Below, piece by piece: positions 1-7,375 of a stretch of 64,000 nt of DNA. The notes beneath the pieces are model-generated. The model saw only the letters and a program-made list of their open reading frames with translations, had not been told where the DNA came from and did no database searches. The stretch lies in assembly GCA_016196755.1 (NCBI GenBank), contig JACPXC010000007.1, positions 310,001 to 374,000 on the forward strand, read 5' to 3'. The translations under genes were made by a program, and so were the position numbers. The DNA comes from Elusimicrobiota bacterium (lineage in GTDB: Bacteria; Elusimicrobiota; Elusimicrobia; UBA1565). Numbering within the stretch: position 1 is the first letter of the stretch; the number at the start of each line of letters is the position of its first letter.

Positions 1-488
1 TCGAGCGTGTAGGACTCGTCGGCCACCGCGGCCGCCGCCAGCTCGGCGCGCCGCTCCCAGAGCGAGGCGAACGCCGCGTCGACCTCGGCGTGGAGCTGGT
101 CCTCGCTCAGGCGAAAGGCGTCGTCGGCGCCCTCCTCCTCGTCCTCTGTCTGGCCGTGGCCGTACTGCTTCAGATACTCACGGCCCAACTCGGCCTTGAG
201 GAGCAGCCAACGCGCCGGCCAGAGGCCATCCCCGGGGAGCTTGCTCCCCCGCAGGCGCTCATAGGCCGACCCATAGCGGAACAGGAGCGCCTCGGACTCA
301 CAGGCGCGCCACAGCGCGCTGGGACGGTCGGCCGCGGTGCCGCTGGAGAGGACGGCGTCGTAGAGCGCCAGGGCCTCCTGGTAGAGGTTCTTGGCGAACT
401 TGGCGTCGGCGTCCTTGAGGGTGGGGGGCATGGCGGAGACCTCGGTGGCGGCTAGCGGCAATAGCAGGGAGAGCAGCGCGGCGATCAT
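1..488 (-). CDS. Exported TPR-like protein, N-terminal part (cut by window edge)
   Basis: Reading leftward from an ATG at 488, the frame stays open to the window edge, giving about 162 residues. It begins with a signal peptide (MIAALLSLLLPLAATEVSA). A helical stretch FAKNLYQEALALYDAVL follows, which reads like one TPR unit, then an acidic linker (QTEDEEEGADDAF). The ATG overlaps the TGA of the upstream 118-aa gene (ATGA), so it is the last visible gene of the cheY/cheC-like operon. The function is unknown; a large envelope protein with repeats is possible, but the C-terminus is not visible. Confidence 0.75.
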   Translation of the reverse strand, partial: MIAALLSLLLPLAATEVSAMPPTLKDADAKFAKNLYQEALALYDAVLSSGTAADRPSALWRACESEALLFRYGSAYERLRGSKLPGDGLWPARWLLLKAELGREYLKQYGHGQTEDEEEGADDAFRLSEDQLHAEVDAAFASLWERRAELAAAAVADESYTL

Positions 489-841
489 GGTCTCCCCCCG
501 TCGTGGGCGGCGATCTGCGCCAGCAGGCCGCGCAGGCGCGCGGCCCCCCGCTCGTCGCCGAGCTTCACATAGATGTCGAGGCTGCCCTCGGCCAGGGCCA
601 CCGCGCTGTCGAAGGATTTCTCGCTGACCGCCGCCAGGGCCAGCAGGTTCAGAGCCTCCGCCGCCCCGGCCTCGTCGCCGCCCTCACGGGCCGCCGACAG
701 CGACTGCAGGGCCTTCTGCATGATGAGCGCGGCGCGGTCCTGCTGGGTCGCGAGGCGCGGCAGGGACTCCAGGCACTCGGCGGCCACCGCCCCGCCGCCC
801 GCGGCCGCCGCCGCCAGCCCCTCAGCCAGCGGGTCGGCCAC
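485..841 (-). CDS. Small helical (TPR-like) protein of unknown function
   Basis: This 118-residue protein has no signal peptide. It is alanine-rich and helical, with two paired-helix segments (around 33-70 and 70-105) containing AEALNLLALAAV and DSAVALAEGSLDIYVKLGD, typical of TPR packing. The start is a GTG at 841 that overlaps the TAG stop of the CheC-like gene by one base, so translation is probably coupled. It sits third in the cheY-cheC-like operon. A scaffold or adaptor role for the signalling pair is inference; no catalytic motif is visible. Confidence 0.7.
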   Translation of the reverse strand: MADPLAEGLAAAAAGGGAVAAECLESLPRLATQQDRAALIMQKALQSLSAAREGGDEAGAAEALNLLALAAVSEKSFDSAVALAEGSLDIYVKLGDERGAARLRGLLAQIAAHDGGRP

Positions 842-1440
842 TAGACCGGCTGGGCCCGGACCAGCATGCGCAGGGCCTCGGAGTCCACGGCCAGCACCAT
901 CGAGCAGTCGGCCGCCAGGTCGTTGGAGTAGAGCTCCACGTGCGACATCAGCAGGACGTCCTTACGGCCGTCGTAGCCTTCCAGAGCCGCGGCCACGATC
1001 TCGGCCTTGGGGCCGCGCCGGACCTGGGGGACCGACAGGATCACCGTGCGGCCGAACTGGTCGGCCAGGGCCCCGATGACGCTCTGGGCGAGGATGTTCG
1101 AGATCTCGCCGATGGTCAGCTCGACGAGGTCGGGCAGGGCCTTCATCCTCTCGGCCCAAGGCCGGGTGACGGCCTCGCTGAGCGCGGCGGCCCCCTTGAC
1201 CGAGAAGACCATGACCGCCTGGGTGGGGATGTCCTGTACGGCGCTCAAGGCCGCGGCCAGATGCTCGTCGGAGGAACGGCTGAACCACGACAGGAGCCGC
1301 ACGACGGGGATCTCGTTGGTCGACGAGGACATCACGCCCCATTGCGTGCGCGAGAGCTTCCCGAGGCGGTCGGCCGAGCGCGTCACGCCCTCCTCGATGA
1401 GGCCCTGGATGCGCTCTTTCTCGGCCAGCGTGAGGTTCAT
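841..1440 (-). CDS. CheC/CheX-like chemotaxis phosphatase family protein
   Basis: This 199-residue protein has the family signature E112-x2-N115 followed 22 residues later by P138 (GEISN ... VP). In CheC/CheX/FliY proteins that Glu-Asn pair attacks phospho-CheY. The usual D/S four residues before the Glu is Leu108 here, and I see no second active site, so it resembles a single-site CheX or a degenerate CheC. The ATG at 1440 overlaps the TGA of the receiver gene as TGATG; a TTG one codon earlier is possible but less likely. Its position directly after a stand-alone receiver suggests it dephosphorylates that receiver. A paralogue with the same motif lies at 34932-35537. Confidence 0.75.
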   Translation of the reverse strand: MNLTLAEKERIQGLIEEGVTRSADRLGKLSRTQWGVMSSSTNEIPVVRLLSWFSRSSDEHLAAALSAVQDIPTQAVMVFSVKGAAALSEAVTRPWAERMKALPDLVELTIGEISNILAQSVIGALADQFGRTVILSVPQVRRGPKAEIVAAALEGYDGRKDVLLMSHVELYSNDLAADCSMVLAVDSEALRMLVRAQPV

Positions 1441-1805
1441 CAACGCTTGGCGGCTTTCTCCAGCATCGCGGCCAACTCGACGCCGTCGAAGGGCTTATGG
1501 AGCACCCCGAGGGCCCGGAGCTGCAGCGCCTTGTCCGACACCGCCTTCTGGTCGTTGCCGGTGACGACGATGACGCGCGCCGCGGGGTCGATGCGGCGCA
1601 GCTTCTCGAGCACTTGGAGTCCGTTCTCGTCGGGCAGGGAGATGTCGAGGGTGACGAGGTCGGGCTTGAGCTCTCGGAAGGCCTTGATGCCCGCGGCGGC
1701 GCAATCGGCCTCCCCCGCGATCGTATGGCCCAGCGACTGGAGCATCTCCGAGAGCATGATGCGCAGCACCGGAGAGTCGTCGATGATCAGGACCTTTAAA
1801 GCCAT
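1440..1805 (-). CDS. CheY-like single-domain response regulator
   Basis: This 121-residue protein is a complete receiver domain with no output domain. The acidic pocket is D9/D10, the phosphoacceptor is D54 (TLDISLP), the switch threonine is T82 (VVTGN) and the conserved lysine is K104 (HKPF). The ATG at 1805 has a GGAGG Shine-Dalgarno about 8 nt upstream and a promoter at 1824-1852. It leads an operon with a CheC-like phosphatase. No histidine kinase or flagellar gene is next to it, so the target is unknown; pilus- or motility-linked signalling is plausible given the two pilT genes elsewhere in the window. Confidence 0.92.
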   Translation of the reverse strand: MALKVLIIDDSPVLRIMLSEMLQSLGHTIAGEADCAAAGIKAFRELKPDLVTLDISLPDENGLQVLEKLRRIDPAARVIVVTGNDQKAVSDKALQLRALGVLHKPFDGVELAAMLEKAAKR

Positions 1806-1823
1806 TTGTGAGCCTCCGGCCTG

Positions 1824-1852
1824 AGTTTAGCGGGTATTCAAGGAACCGGCAA
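1824..1852 (-). promoter_or_regulatory. Sigma70-type promoter of the cheY-cheC operon
   Basis: On the minus strand TTGCCG (1852-1847), a 17-nt spacer and TAAACT (1829-1824) form a good sigma70-like pair. The transcript would have a leader of about 12-18 nt carrying a GGAGG ribosome-binding site, unlike most promoters in this window. Confidence 0.5.
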
Positions 1853-1875
1853 GGGCGGAAATATGAACGGAGTTC

Positions 1876-3051
1876 TCAGCCCTTCTTAGGCGCCGGGTAG
1901 TCCTTGAGGACGTCGAGCGAGACGGCGTGGGAGGAATCCCAAAGCCGGGCATGGACCGCCGCGGCCTGAGTCGCCAAGGCCGGCTCGCGCGCCACGATCT
2001 CCAAGTTCCGCGAGTTATCCAGGTACCCGCCGCTCCAGTTGCTCGTGCCGAGCCAGAGGGTCTTGCCGTCCACCACCATGAACTTGGCGTGGTTGACGCG
2101 AGCGAACGGGATGAAGCCTTCCTTGGCCTCGGGGACGGTCAACACTTTTACGGCGACACCAGGCACCAGGCTCAGACTCTTGAGCCAGTCGATCCCGGGC
2201 TTAGCGGTGTTCCAATGCGAGACCAGGAGCTTGATCTTCACGCCCCTGGCGGCGGCCTCGCGCAGGGCGTTGTCTATGGGGGGGTAGAACCGCCCCTTGC
2301 GGGTCAACGGGGCGTAGTCGAGCAGCTCTATGGCGATGTCCTTCTCGGCCGAGGCGATGAGGCGCGTCAGCTCGCGCTCGGAATCCCCCACCCCGTCCGG
2401 GCAGAACGCCCACGGGCTGGCCACCAGGACCACGCGCGGCTCCGTCGACGCCAGGAGCGGCTCGGAGCGGAGCGCCGCCGCCTTCCCCTCGACCGCCTTC
2501 CAGTCGTGCTCGAAGATGGCCGCCATCCCCGCCACCACCGAGGGCTCCGTCACGCGCAGGCCGAGCTCGTGGATGTGCTTGAGCGAGCGCCAGTCGAAGT
2601 TCTGGCTGCCGAGATAGCCCTCGCGGCCGTCCACGACGAAGAACTTGGCGTGGATGATCCCGTCGTCCTTGACCTTGGAGAATTCGAGGACCCGGAGCTC
2701 GAGGTTCGGGATGGCCTTGAGCCTGGGCAGGCTGTCGGAGGAGTTCTTCTCGAACTTCTTCTCTATGAGGAAACGTACCTTGACCCCGCGCTCGCCGGCG
2801 CGCTTGAGGGCGGCGATGACCCCGTCCAAGGGCTCCCCCTCCTTGGCCGTCACGTAGAACTGCTCGACGTCGACGTACTTCCCCGCCTTGTCGATCATCT
2901 CCACCCAGACGTCGGCGGCCGAGCGCAGGGCCGGGTCGGCCAGGTCTGTCTCGACCGGCGCGCTCTGGACCAGCTCGAGGTCCAGGGGCAGCGAAGGCTC
3001 CGCCGAGAACGCGGCGGCGGCGAAAAGCGAAAGCAGCGCGGAAATAATCAT
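1876..3051 (-). CDS. Exported phospholipase D-fold protein resembling PLD3/PLD4
   Basis: This 391-residue protein has a signal peptide (MIISALLSLFAAAAFSA) and two HKD motifs: H134-x-K136-x4-D141 followed by GSQNFDWR, and H321-x-K323-x4-D328 followed by GTSNWSGG. The segments FCPDG (217-221), DYAPL, FYPPIDNALREAA and IPFARVNHAK match the layout I know from the eukaryotic PLD3/PLD4 and poxvirus F13-like branch more than classical bacterial PLD or cardiolipin synthase. The start at 3051 is chosen because it gives the signal peptide and lies 7 nt after a TATACT box. It is divergent from the pdh operon. A secreted phosphodiesterase or nuclease, or a phospholipase, is likely; the substrate is unknown. 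Confidence 0.85.
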   Translation of the reverse strand: MIISALLSLFAAAAFSAEPSLPLDLELVQSAPVETDLADPALRSAADVWVEMIDKAGKYVDVEQFYVTAKEGEPLDGVIAALKRAGERGVKVRFLIEKKFEKNSSDSLPRLKAIPNLELRVLEFSKVKDDGIIHAKFFVVDGREGYLGSQNFDWRSLKHIHELGLRVTEPSVVAGMAAIFEHDWKAVEGKAAALRSEPLLASTEPRVVLVASPWAFCPDGVGDSERELTRLIASAEKDIAIELLDYAPLTRKGRFYPPIDNALREAAARGVKIKLLVSHWNTAKPGIDWLKSLSLVPGVAVKVLTVPEAKEGFIPFARVNHAKFMVVDGKTLWLGTSNWSGGYLDNSRNLEIVAREPALATQAAAVHARLWDSSHAVSLDVLKDYPAPKKG

Positions 3052-3058
3052 GGGCCCG

Positions 3059-3064
3059 AGTATA
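3059..3064 (-). promoter_or_regulatory. -10 box of the PLD-like gene, near-leaderless
   Basis: TATACT reads on the minus strand and ends 7 nt before the ATG at 3051, so transcription would begin at or next to the start codon. No good -35 hexamer is visible. Confidence 0.4.
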
Positions 3065-3070
3065 CCACTT

Positions 3071-3106
3071 GCTTGATTCCGACCCCCCAAAATCGGAGAA
3101 TCAAGC
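3071..3106 (+). promoter_or_regulatory. pdh promoter overlapped by an inverted repeat
   Basis: GCTTGATTCCGA (3071-3082) and TCGGAGAATCAAGC (3093-3106) form an inverted repeat, perfect apart from a 2-nt bulge. The repeat contains TTGATT (3073-3078) and GAGAAT (3096-3101) spaced by 17 nt, a reasonable -35/-10 pair for pdhA, whose ATG at 3126 has a GGAGAG ribosome-binding site. A repressor bound here could control pdhA and perhaps the divergent PLD-like gene. The operator role is inference; an RNA hairpin is the alternative. Confidence 0.4.
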
Positions 3107-3125
3107 GCTCGCCGCGGAGAGAAAA

Positions 3126-4253
3126 ATGCCCCTCACCACCGTCCACGAAGCCAAGACCCAGCGCCTGGAGATCCTCGACCCCGAAGGCCGGGTCGACGCC
3201 GCCCTGGAGCCCAAGGCCCCGAAGGAAAAGCTCCTCGAGCTCTACAAGAAGATGACGGAGATCCGCGTCTTCGACGAGCGCGCCCTCAAGCTCCAGCGCC
3301 AAGGCCGCCTCGGCACCTACCCCCAGATCATCGGGCAGGAAGCCACTCAGATCGTCCCGGCCTGCTGCCTCGAGCCCAAGGACTGGCTGGTCCCCACCTA
3401 CCGCGGCCAAGGCGCCTACTTCGCGCGCGGCATGCAGCTGCGCTACAGCCTGCTCTACTGGGGCGGCGACGACCGCGGCGTGAAGTTCCCGGCCGAGAAC
3501 AACGACCTCATCTTCGCGATCCCGGTCGGCTCGCACATGACCCAGGCCGCCGGCCTGGCCTGGGCCGAGAAGCTCAAAAAAACCAACGCCGTGGCGTTGT
3601 GCTGGCTCGGCGACGGCGCCTCCTCCAAGGGCGACTTCCACGAGGCCCTGACCTTCGCCGGCGTCCACAAGCTCCCGCTCATCATGCTCATCGAGAACAA
3701 CCAATGGGCGATCTCCCTGCCGCGCGCCCAACAGTGCGCCGCCGAGACTCTGGCCCAGAAAGCCTGGGGCTACGGCGCCCACGGCATCCAGGTCGACGGC
3801 AACGACCCGCTGGCCGTTTACCGCGCGGTCAGCGAGGCCGTGGCCCGCGGCCGCAAGGGCGAAGGCCCGTCGGTCGTCGAGTGTCTGACCTACCGCATGG
3901 GCCACCACACCACGGCCGACGACGCCAGCCGCTACCGCACCGCCGCCGAGGTCGACGGCTGGAAGGCCAAGGATCCGCTGGCGCGCTACACCAAGTACCT
4001 CAAGGCCAAGGGCCTCCTCGACGACGCGGCCATCGCCGCCACGCTCAAGGACGCCGAAGCCATGGTGGCCGACGAGGTGAAGGCCTACGAGGCCTTCCCC
4101 AAGCCCAGCCCGCTCGACATGTTCGCCAACAACTACGACAAGGCCCCCTGGATGCTCGTCGAGCAGCGCGCCGAGCTGGCCGAGGTGCTCAAGGAGAAGG
4201 CCTCGCGCAACGAGATCGCCGAGGTCCCGCCGGCCGAGGGACGCTTCCCCTGA
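3126..4253 (+). CDS. pdhA: Pyruvate/2-oxoacid dehydrogenase E1 component, alpha subunit
   Basis: This 375-residue protein is full length for the family. The thiamine-diphosphate motif runs from G162-D163-G164 to N191-N192, with KGDFHEAL and ENNQWAIS in between. Other family segments are GRLGTYPQIIGQEA, the YRGQG loop and VGSHMTQAAG. It decarboxylates pyruvate (or a branched 2-oxoacid) and passes the acyl group to lipoate on E2 with the beta subunit. The ATG at 3126 has a GGAGAG site; upstream in-frame starts would fall inside the promoter. Genes for E1-beta and split E2 follow; no E3 gene is in the window. Substrate choice between pyruvate and branched-chain acids cannot be read from sequence alone. 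Confidence 0.93.
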   Translation: MPLTTVHEAKTQRLEILDPEGRVDAALEPKAPKEKLLELYKKMTEIRVFDERALKLQRQGRLGTYPQIIGQEATQIVPACCLEPKDWLVPTYRGQGAYFARGMQLRYSLLYWGGDDRGVKFPAENNDLIFAIPVGSHMTQAAGLAWAEKLKKTNAVALCWLGDGASSKGDFHEALTFAGVHKLPLIMLIENNQWAISLPRAQQCAAETLAQKAWGYGAHGIQVDGNDPLAVYRAVSEAVARGRKGEGPSVVECLTYRMGHHTTADDASRYRTAAEVDGWKAKDPLARYTKYLKAKGLLDDAAIAATLKDAEAMVADEVKAYEAFPKPSPLDMFANNYDKAPWMLVEQRAELAEVLKEKASRNEIAEVPPAEGRFP

Positions 4254-4264
4254 GGGATAAAACC

Positions 4265-5251
4265 ATGGCACAGAAGAACCTCCTGCAGGGCATCAACGAC
4301 GGGCTCCGGCAAGCCATGGAGAAGGACCCCAAGGTCCTCGTCCTCGGCGAGGACGTGGGTCTCAACGGCGGCGTGTTCCGCGTCACCGAGGGCCTCCAGA
4401 AGGCCTTCGGCGCCGAGCGCGTCGTCGACACGCCGCTGGCCGAGCTCGGCATCGTCGGGGCCTCGGTGGGCCTGTCCTTGGCCGGCATGCGCCCGGTCTG
4501 CGAGATCCAGTTCGACGGGTTCCTGCCCGCCGTCATGGACCAGGTCATCTGCCACATGGGCCGCATGCGCAACCGCTCGCAGGGCCGCAACAGCCTGCCG
4601 ATGGTCCTGCGCGCCCCGCACGGCGGGCTGATCCACGCCCCCGAGCATCACTCCGAGAGCCCCGAGGCCTACTTCACCCACACCCCGGGCATCAAGGTCG
4701 TCATCCCCTCGACCCCCGAGGACGCCAAGGGCCTCATCATCGCGGCCATCAACGACCCCGACCCCGTGGTCTACTTCGAGCCCAAGCGGCTCTACCGGAC
4801 CGTGAAGGGCGAGGTGCCCGACGCCTACTACGAGACCCCGATCGGCAAGGCCCGGATCGCCAGGGCGGGCACGGACCTCACCCTCATCAGCTGGGGGGCG
4901 ATGGTCCACACCTGCCTCAAGGCCGCCGAGGAGCTCGAGACCGACGGCGTCTCCGTCGAGATATTGGACCTCCGGACCCTGACCCCGCTCGACTGGGACG
5001 CGATCTCGGCCTCGGTGGAGAAGACCGGCCGCGCGCTGATCGCCCACGAGGCGCCCAACACCGGCTCCTGGGCCGCGGAGATCTCCGCCCTCATCCACGA
5101 GCGACTGCACTACAAGCTCAAGGGGCCTGTCCAGCGCGTCGGCGCCTGGGACATCCGCCAGCCGCTCTTCCAGCTCGAGAAGTACTACATCCCCGACGCC
5201 CACCGCGTGGTGCGCGGGGTCAAGAAGGCTTTGAACCGCCAGCCGGTCTGA
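4265..5251 (+). CDS. pdhB: Pyruvate/2-oxoacid dehydrogenase E1 component, beta subunit
   Basis: This 328-residue protein is typical of E1-beta. It starts MAQKNLLQGINDGL, then carries the VLGEDVGLNGGVFRVTEGL segment and the DTPLAELGIVGASVGLSLAG block that contributes the ThDP-activating glutamate. RAPHGG, PEHHSESPEAYF and the C-terminal VEILDLRTLTPLDWD and TGRALIAHEAPNTG segments follow. It forms the heterotetramer with PdhA. The ATG lies 11 nt after the pdhA stop. Confidence 0.93.
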   Translation: MAQKNLLQGINDGLRQAMEKDPKVLVLGEDVGLNGGVFRVTEGLQKAFGAERVVDTPLAELGIVGASVGLSLAGMRPVCEIQFDGFLPAVMDQVICHMGRMRNRSQGRNSLPMVLRAPHGGLIHAPEHHSESPEAYFTHTPGIKVVIPSTPEDAKGLIIAAINDPDPVVYFEPKRLYRTVKGEVPDAYYETPIGKARIARAGTDLTLISWGAMVHTCLKAAEELETDGVSVEILDLRTLTPLDWDAISASVEKTGRALIAHEAPNTGSWAAEISALIHERLHYKLKGPVQRVGAWDIRQPLFQLEKYYIPDAHRVVRGVKKALNRQPV

Positions 5252-5262
5252 GGAGAGACACC

Positions 5263-5496
5263 ATGTTCGAATTCAAGCTGCCCGACCTGGGCGAAGGGCT
5301 CGAGGAAGGCGAGATCGTCTCCTGGCTCGTGAAGGAAGGCGACATCCTGGCCGAGGACCAGCCGATGGTCAAGGTCCTGACCGACAAGGCCGAGGTCGAG
5401 ATCCCCGCCCCCAAGGCGGGCAAGGTCCACAAGCTCCACGCCAAGGACGGCGACAAGGTGAAGGTCGGGGCCGTCATCGTCGAGATCGATGGCTGA
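5263..5496 (+). CDS. Stand-alone lipoyl domain of the dehydrogenase E2
   Basis: This 77-residue protein is a single biotinyl/lipoyl domain: it starts FEFKLPDLGEGLEEGEIVSW, and the lipoylation site is K42 in LTDKAEVEIP. It ends at the last strand (VIVEID) with no linker, no peripheral-subunit-binding domain and no catalytic core. An ATG 11 nt after pdhB follows a GGAGAG site. Its last 8 nt overlap the ATG of the E2 catalytic gene in the +1 frame. It would act as a diffusible acyl carrier between E1, E2 and E3, like a GcvH-type protein, unless a +1 frameshift at its UGAC stop joins the two parts. Confidence 0.9.
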   Translation: MFEFKLPDLGEGLEEGEIVSWLVKEGDILAEDQPMVKVLTDKAEVEIPAPKAGKVHKLHAKDGDKVKVGAVIVEIDG

Positions 5497-6208
5497 CGCG
5501 CCGGCCGAGACCCTCCCCGAGGAGCGCGTGCGCTTCGTCGGCATCCGGCGCAAGACCGCCGAGAAGATGCTGCAGTCGGCGCGCGCCATCCCGCACGTCA
5601 CGCACTTCGAGGAAGCCGACCTCACCGAGCTAGAGGCCCTGCGCGCCGAGCTCAAGGACGAGGCCGAGAAGCACGGGGTCAAGCTCAGCCCGCTGGCCTT
5701 CGTCTGCAAGGCGCTCTGCGGGGCGCTCGCCGAGTTCCCGGCCCTCAACGCCGTGCTCGACGAGGAGAAGCAGGAGATCGTCCACAAGAAGTACTACAAC
5801 CTCGGCATCGCCGTCTCGGCGCCCCAGGGGCTCTACGTCCCGGTCGTCAAGCGCGCCGAGACCAAGGACCTCTGGACCGTCGCCGGTGAGATCGGCGTCC
5901 TGGCCGCCAAGGTCCGCGACAACAAGGTCCAGCTCTCCGACCTCTCGGGCGGCACCTTCACGGTGACCAACATCGGTCCCATCGGCGGCCTCTTCGCCAC
6001 GCCGATCATCCTCCATCCGCAGACCGCCATCCTCGGACTCATGAAGATGCAGCCCCGGCCGGTGGTGCGCGACGGGCAGATCGTCATCCGCACGATGATG
6101 AACCTGGCGCTATCCTTCGACCACCGGGTCTTAGACGGCGCCGAGGCCGCGCGCTTTACGACCAGCCTCGTCAAGCGGCTCGAAGCGCCGCGCGCCCTAC
6201 TCGGCTAG
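5489..6208 (+). CDS. 2-oxoacid dehydrogenase acyltransferase (E2), catalytic domain only
   Basis: This 239-residue protein is the CoA-dependent acyltransferase domain alone. It opens with a short linker (MADAPAETLPEE), then the GIRRKTAEKML start of the fold, GGTFTVTNIGPIGG and the active site D211-H212-RVL-D216-G. Normal E2 chains have one to three lipoyl domains and a subunit-binding domain before this core; here the lipoyl domain is the separate upstream gene and I find no E1/E3-binding domain. The ATG overlaps the upstream gene by 8 nt (ATGGCTGA). Confidence 0.9.
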   Translation: MADAPAETLPEERVRFVGIRRKTAEKMLQSARAIPHVTHFEEADLTELEALRAELKDEAEKHGVKLSPLAFVCKALCGALAEFPALNAVLDEEKQEIVHKKYYNLGIAVSAPQGLYVPVVKRAETKDLWTVAGEIGVLAAKVRDNKVQLSDLSGGTFTVTNIGPIGGLFATPIILHPQTAILGLMKMQPRPVVRDGQIVIRTMMNLALSFDHRVLDGAEAARFTTSLVKRLEAPRALLG

Positions 6209-6224
6209 GCCGGGCTCCGCCCCG

Positions 6225-6770
6225 CTAGTCGCCGGACACGCCGCCGGTCAGAAACACCACGGGGTCGACCGCGCCGCCGAACTGGCGGTTGGTCGAGCCC
6301 ACGCGCAGCTCGGTGACCTTCACCTGCGGCGCGGCCGGCGGGGGCTCGGAGCTCACCCCCGCGGCGTTCTTCGATGGGAAAGACGCGTCGGCGCCGATGA
6401 AGACCAGCGGGGTCTCCTTGCGCAGCTCGGCCGGGGCGGTCGAGACGTAGCCGAGGGTCCTACGGCGGTCGAAGGCCGGCGTCGGCGTGCCGGCGGGAGG
6501 GGTCAGGCGCGGGCCGGTTTCGCCAGAGACAGGTACGTCGGCCTGCAGGGCGGCTGCAGGTGCCGCCGGCACGGCCGCGGCGACGGCGTAGGAGCCCCCG
6601 CCCAGGGAGCGCATCCCCCCCATATAGGGAGCGGCGACCCGGCGCGCGTTCATCGCCGACGGCTGGGCCGAAGCCCGCCGAGCGGCCATCGCGTTCATCT
6701 GCGGCCGGTCGCGGTCCATGGCCCGGACGCCGGTCGAGGAGAGCAAAAGCGCGGCCAGCAAGGTTCTCAT
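6225..6770 (-). CDS. Exported protein of unknown function, low complexity
   Basis: This 181-residue protein has a signal peptide (MRTLLAALLLSSTGVRA). It continues with Met/Ala/Arg-rich and then Pro/Ala-rich low-complexity sequence, and the last 60 residues look more ordered (PLVFIGADASFPSK, VKVTELRVGSTNRQFGG). I recognise no family. A GAGAGG ribosome-binding site precedes the ATG, with a TACAAT box about 17 nt upstream of the start. It is convergent with the pdh operon, with 16 nt between the two stops, and divergent from the FKBP lipoprotein. Confidence 0.6.
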   Translation of the reverse strand: MRTLLAALLLSSTGVRAMDRDRPQMNAMAARRASAQPSAMNARRVAAPYMGGMRSLGGGSYAVAAAVPAAPAAALQADVPVSGETGPRLTPPAGTPTPAFDRRRTLGYVSTAPAELRKETPLVFIGADASFPSKNAAGVSSEPPPAAPQVKVTELRVGSTNRQFGGAVDPVVFLTGGVSGD

Positions 6771-6814
6771 AAAGACCTCTCGCGGATATTGTAACCCGGA
6801 AAGGTTTCAAAGAC

Positions 6815-6843
6815 TTGGCCGGTAGGTAAGGATTAGGTAAAGT
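6815..6843 (+). promoter_or_regulatory. Promoter of the FKBP lipoprotein gene, near-leaderless
   Basis: TTGGCC (6815-6820), 17-nt spacer, TAAAGT (6838-6843), then 7 nt to the ATG at 6851. The expected transcription start is at the start codon and no Shine-Dalgarno is visible. Confidence 0.5.
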
Positions 6844-6850
6844 CGTCCCT

Positions 6851-7354
6851 ATGAACCTCCGAATACCCGTCCTCCTCGCCGTCGCCGCTTTCGCCGCCTG
6901 CGCCAAAGGGGCTCCCTCGATCGAGAGCGGCTCCGAGGTCAAGATGCACTACACCCTCAAAGTCGACGGCCAAGTCGTCGATTCCTCCGCCGGCGGCGAG
7001 CCGCTGGGCTACACGCACGGCACCGGCCATCTCGTCCCCGGGCTCGAGACCAAGATGCTCGGCCGTAAGGCCGGGGAGAAGTTCGAGGTCACCGTCGCCG
7101 CCAAGGACGCTTACGGCGAGCGCAACCCGGACGGGCTGCGCCAGGTGACTTGGGCCGCCTTCGGCGGCAAGAAGGAAGGCCTCAAGGTGGGCGACATGGT
7201 CAGCGGCCAGGCCAACGGCCGGCCCTTCCAGGCCAAGGTGGCCGAGATCGGCAAGACCGGACCCACCATCGACCTGAACCACCCGCTTGCCGGCAAGACC
7301 CTGGACTTCGCCATCGAGGTCGTCGAGATCAAGGCCGGCGCCAAGGCCGGCTGA
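6851..7354 (+). CDS. SlyD-like FKBP peptidyl-prolyl isomerase, lipoprotein
   Basis: This 167-residue protein has a lipoprotein signal (MNLRIPVLLAVAAFAAC, lipobox FAAC, Cys17). An FKBP domain of the SlyD type follows: VKMHYTLKVDGQVVDSS, GTGHLVPGLETKMLGRKAGE, an inserted flap-like segment around 90-130, and the signature LNHPLAGKTLDF. SlyD proteins are usually cytoplasmic, so a lipid-anchored version should act as a folding helper in the periplasm or at a membrane face. It precedes a receiver-protein gene; no operon is obvious because that gene has its own -10 box. Confidence 0.9.
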   Translation: MNLRIPVLLAVAAFAACAKGAPSIESGSEVKMHYTLKVDGQVVDSSAGGEPLGYTHGTGHLVPGLETKMLGRKAGEKFEVTVAAKDAYGERNPDGLRQVTWAAFGGKKEGLKVGDMVSGQANGRPFQAKVAEIGKTGPTIDLNHPLAGKTLDFAIEVVEIKAGAKAG

Positions 7355-7356
7355 GC

Positions 7357-7362
7357 TATAAT
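7357..7362 (+). promoter_or_regulatory. -10 box of the receiver gene at 7376
   Basis: A consensus TATAAT lies 13 nt before the ATG at 7376, giving a leader of about 6 nt. No convincing -35 is present. Confidence 0.4.
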
Positions 7363-7375
7363 AACCAAGGCCTCT

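Noticed and set aside
3599-4264. In-frame extension upstream of pdhB
   Set aside because: It overlaps pdhA entirely and reads as Arg/Pro/Gly-rich shadow; the pdhB family start is MAQKN at 4265.
5489-5496. Split E2 as a simple assembly frameshift
   Set aside because: Not excluded, but the catalytic gene has its own ATG overlapping the stop, and the lipoyl protein ends exactly at its domain boundary; kept as a real split with the caveat stated.
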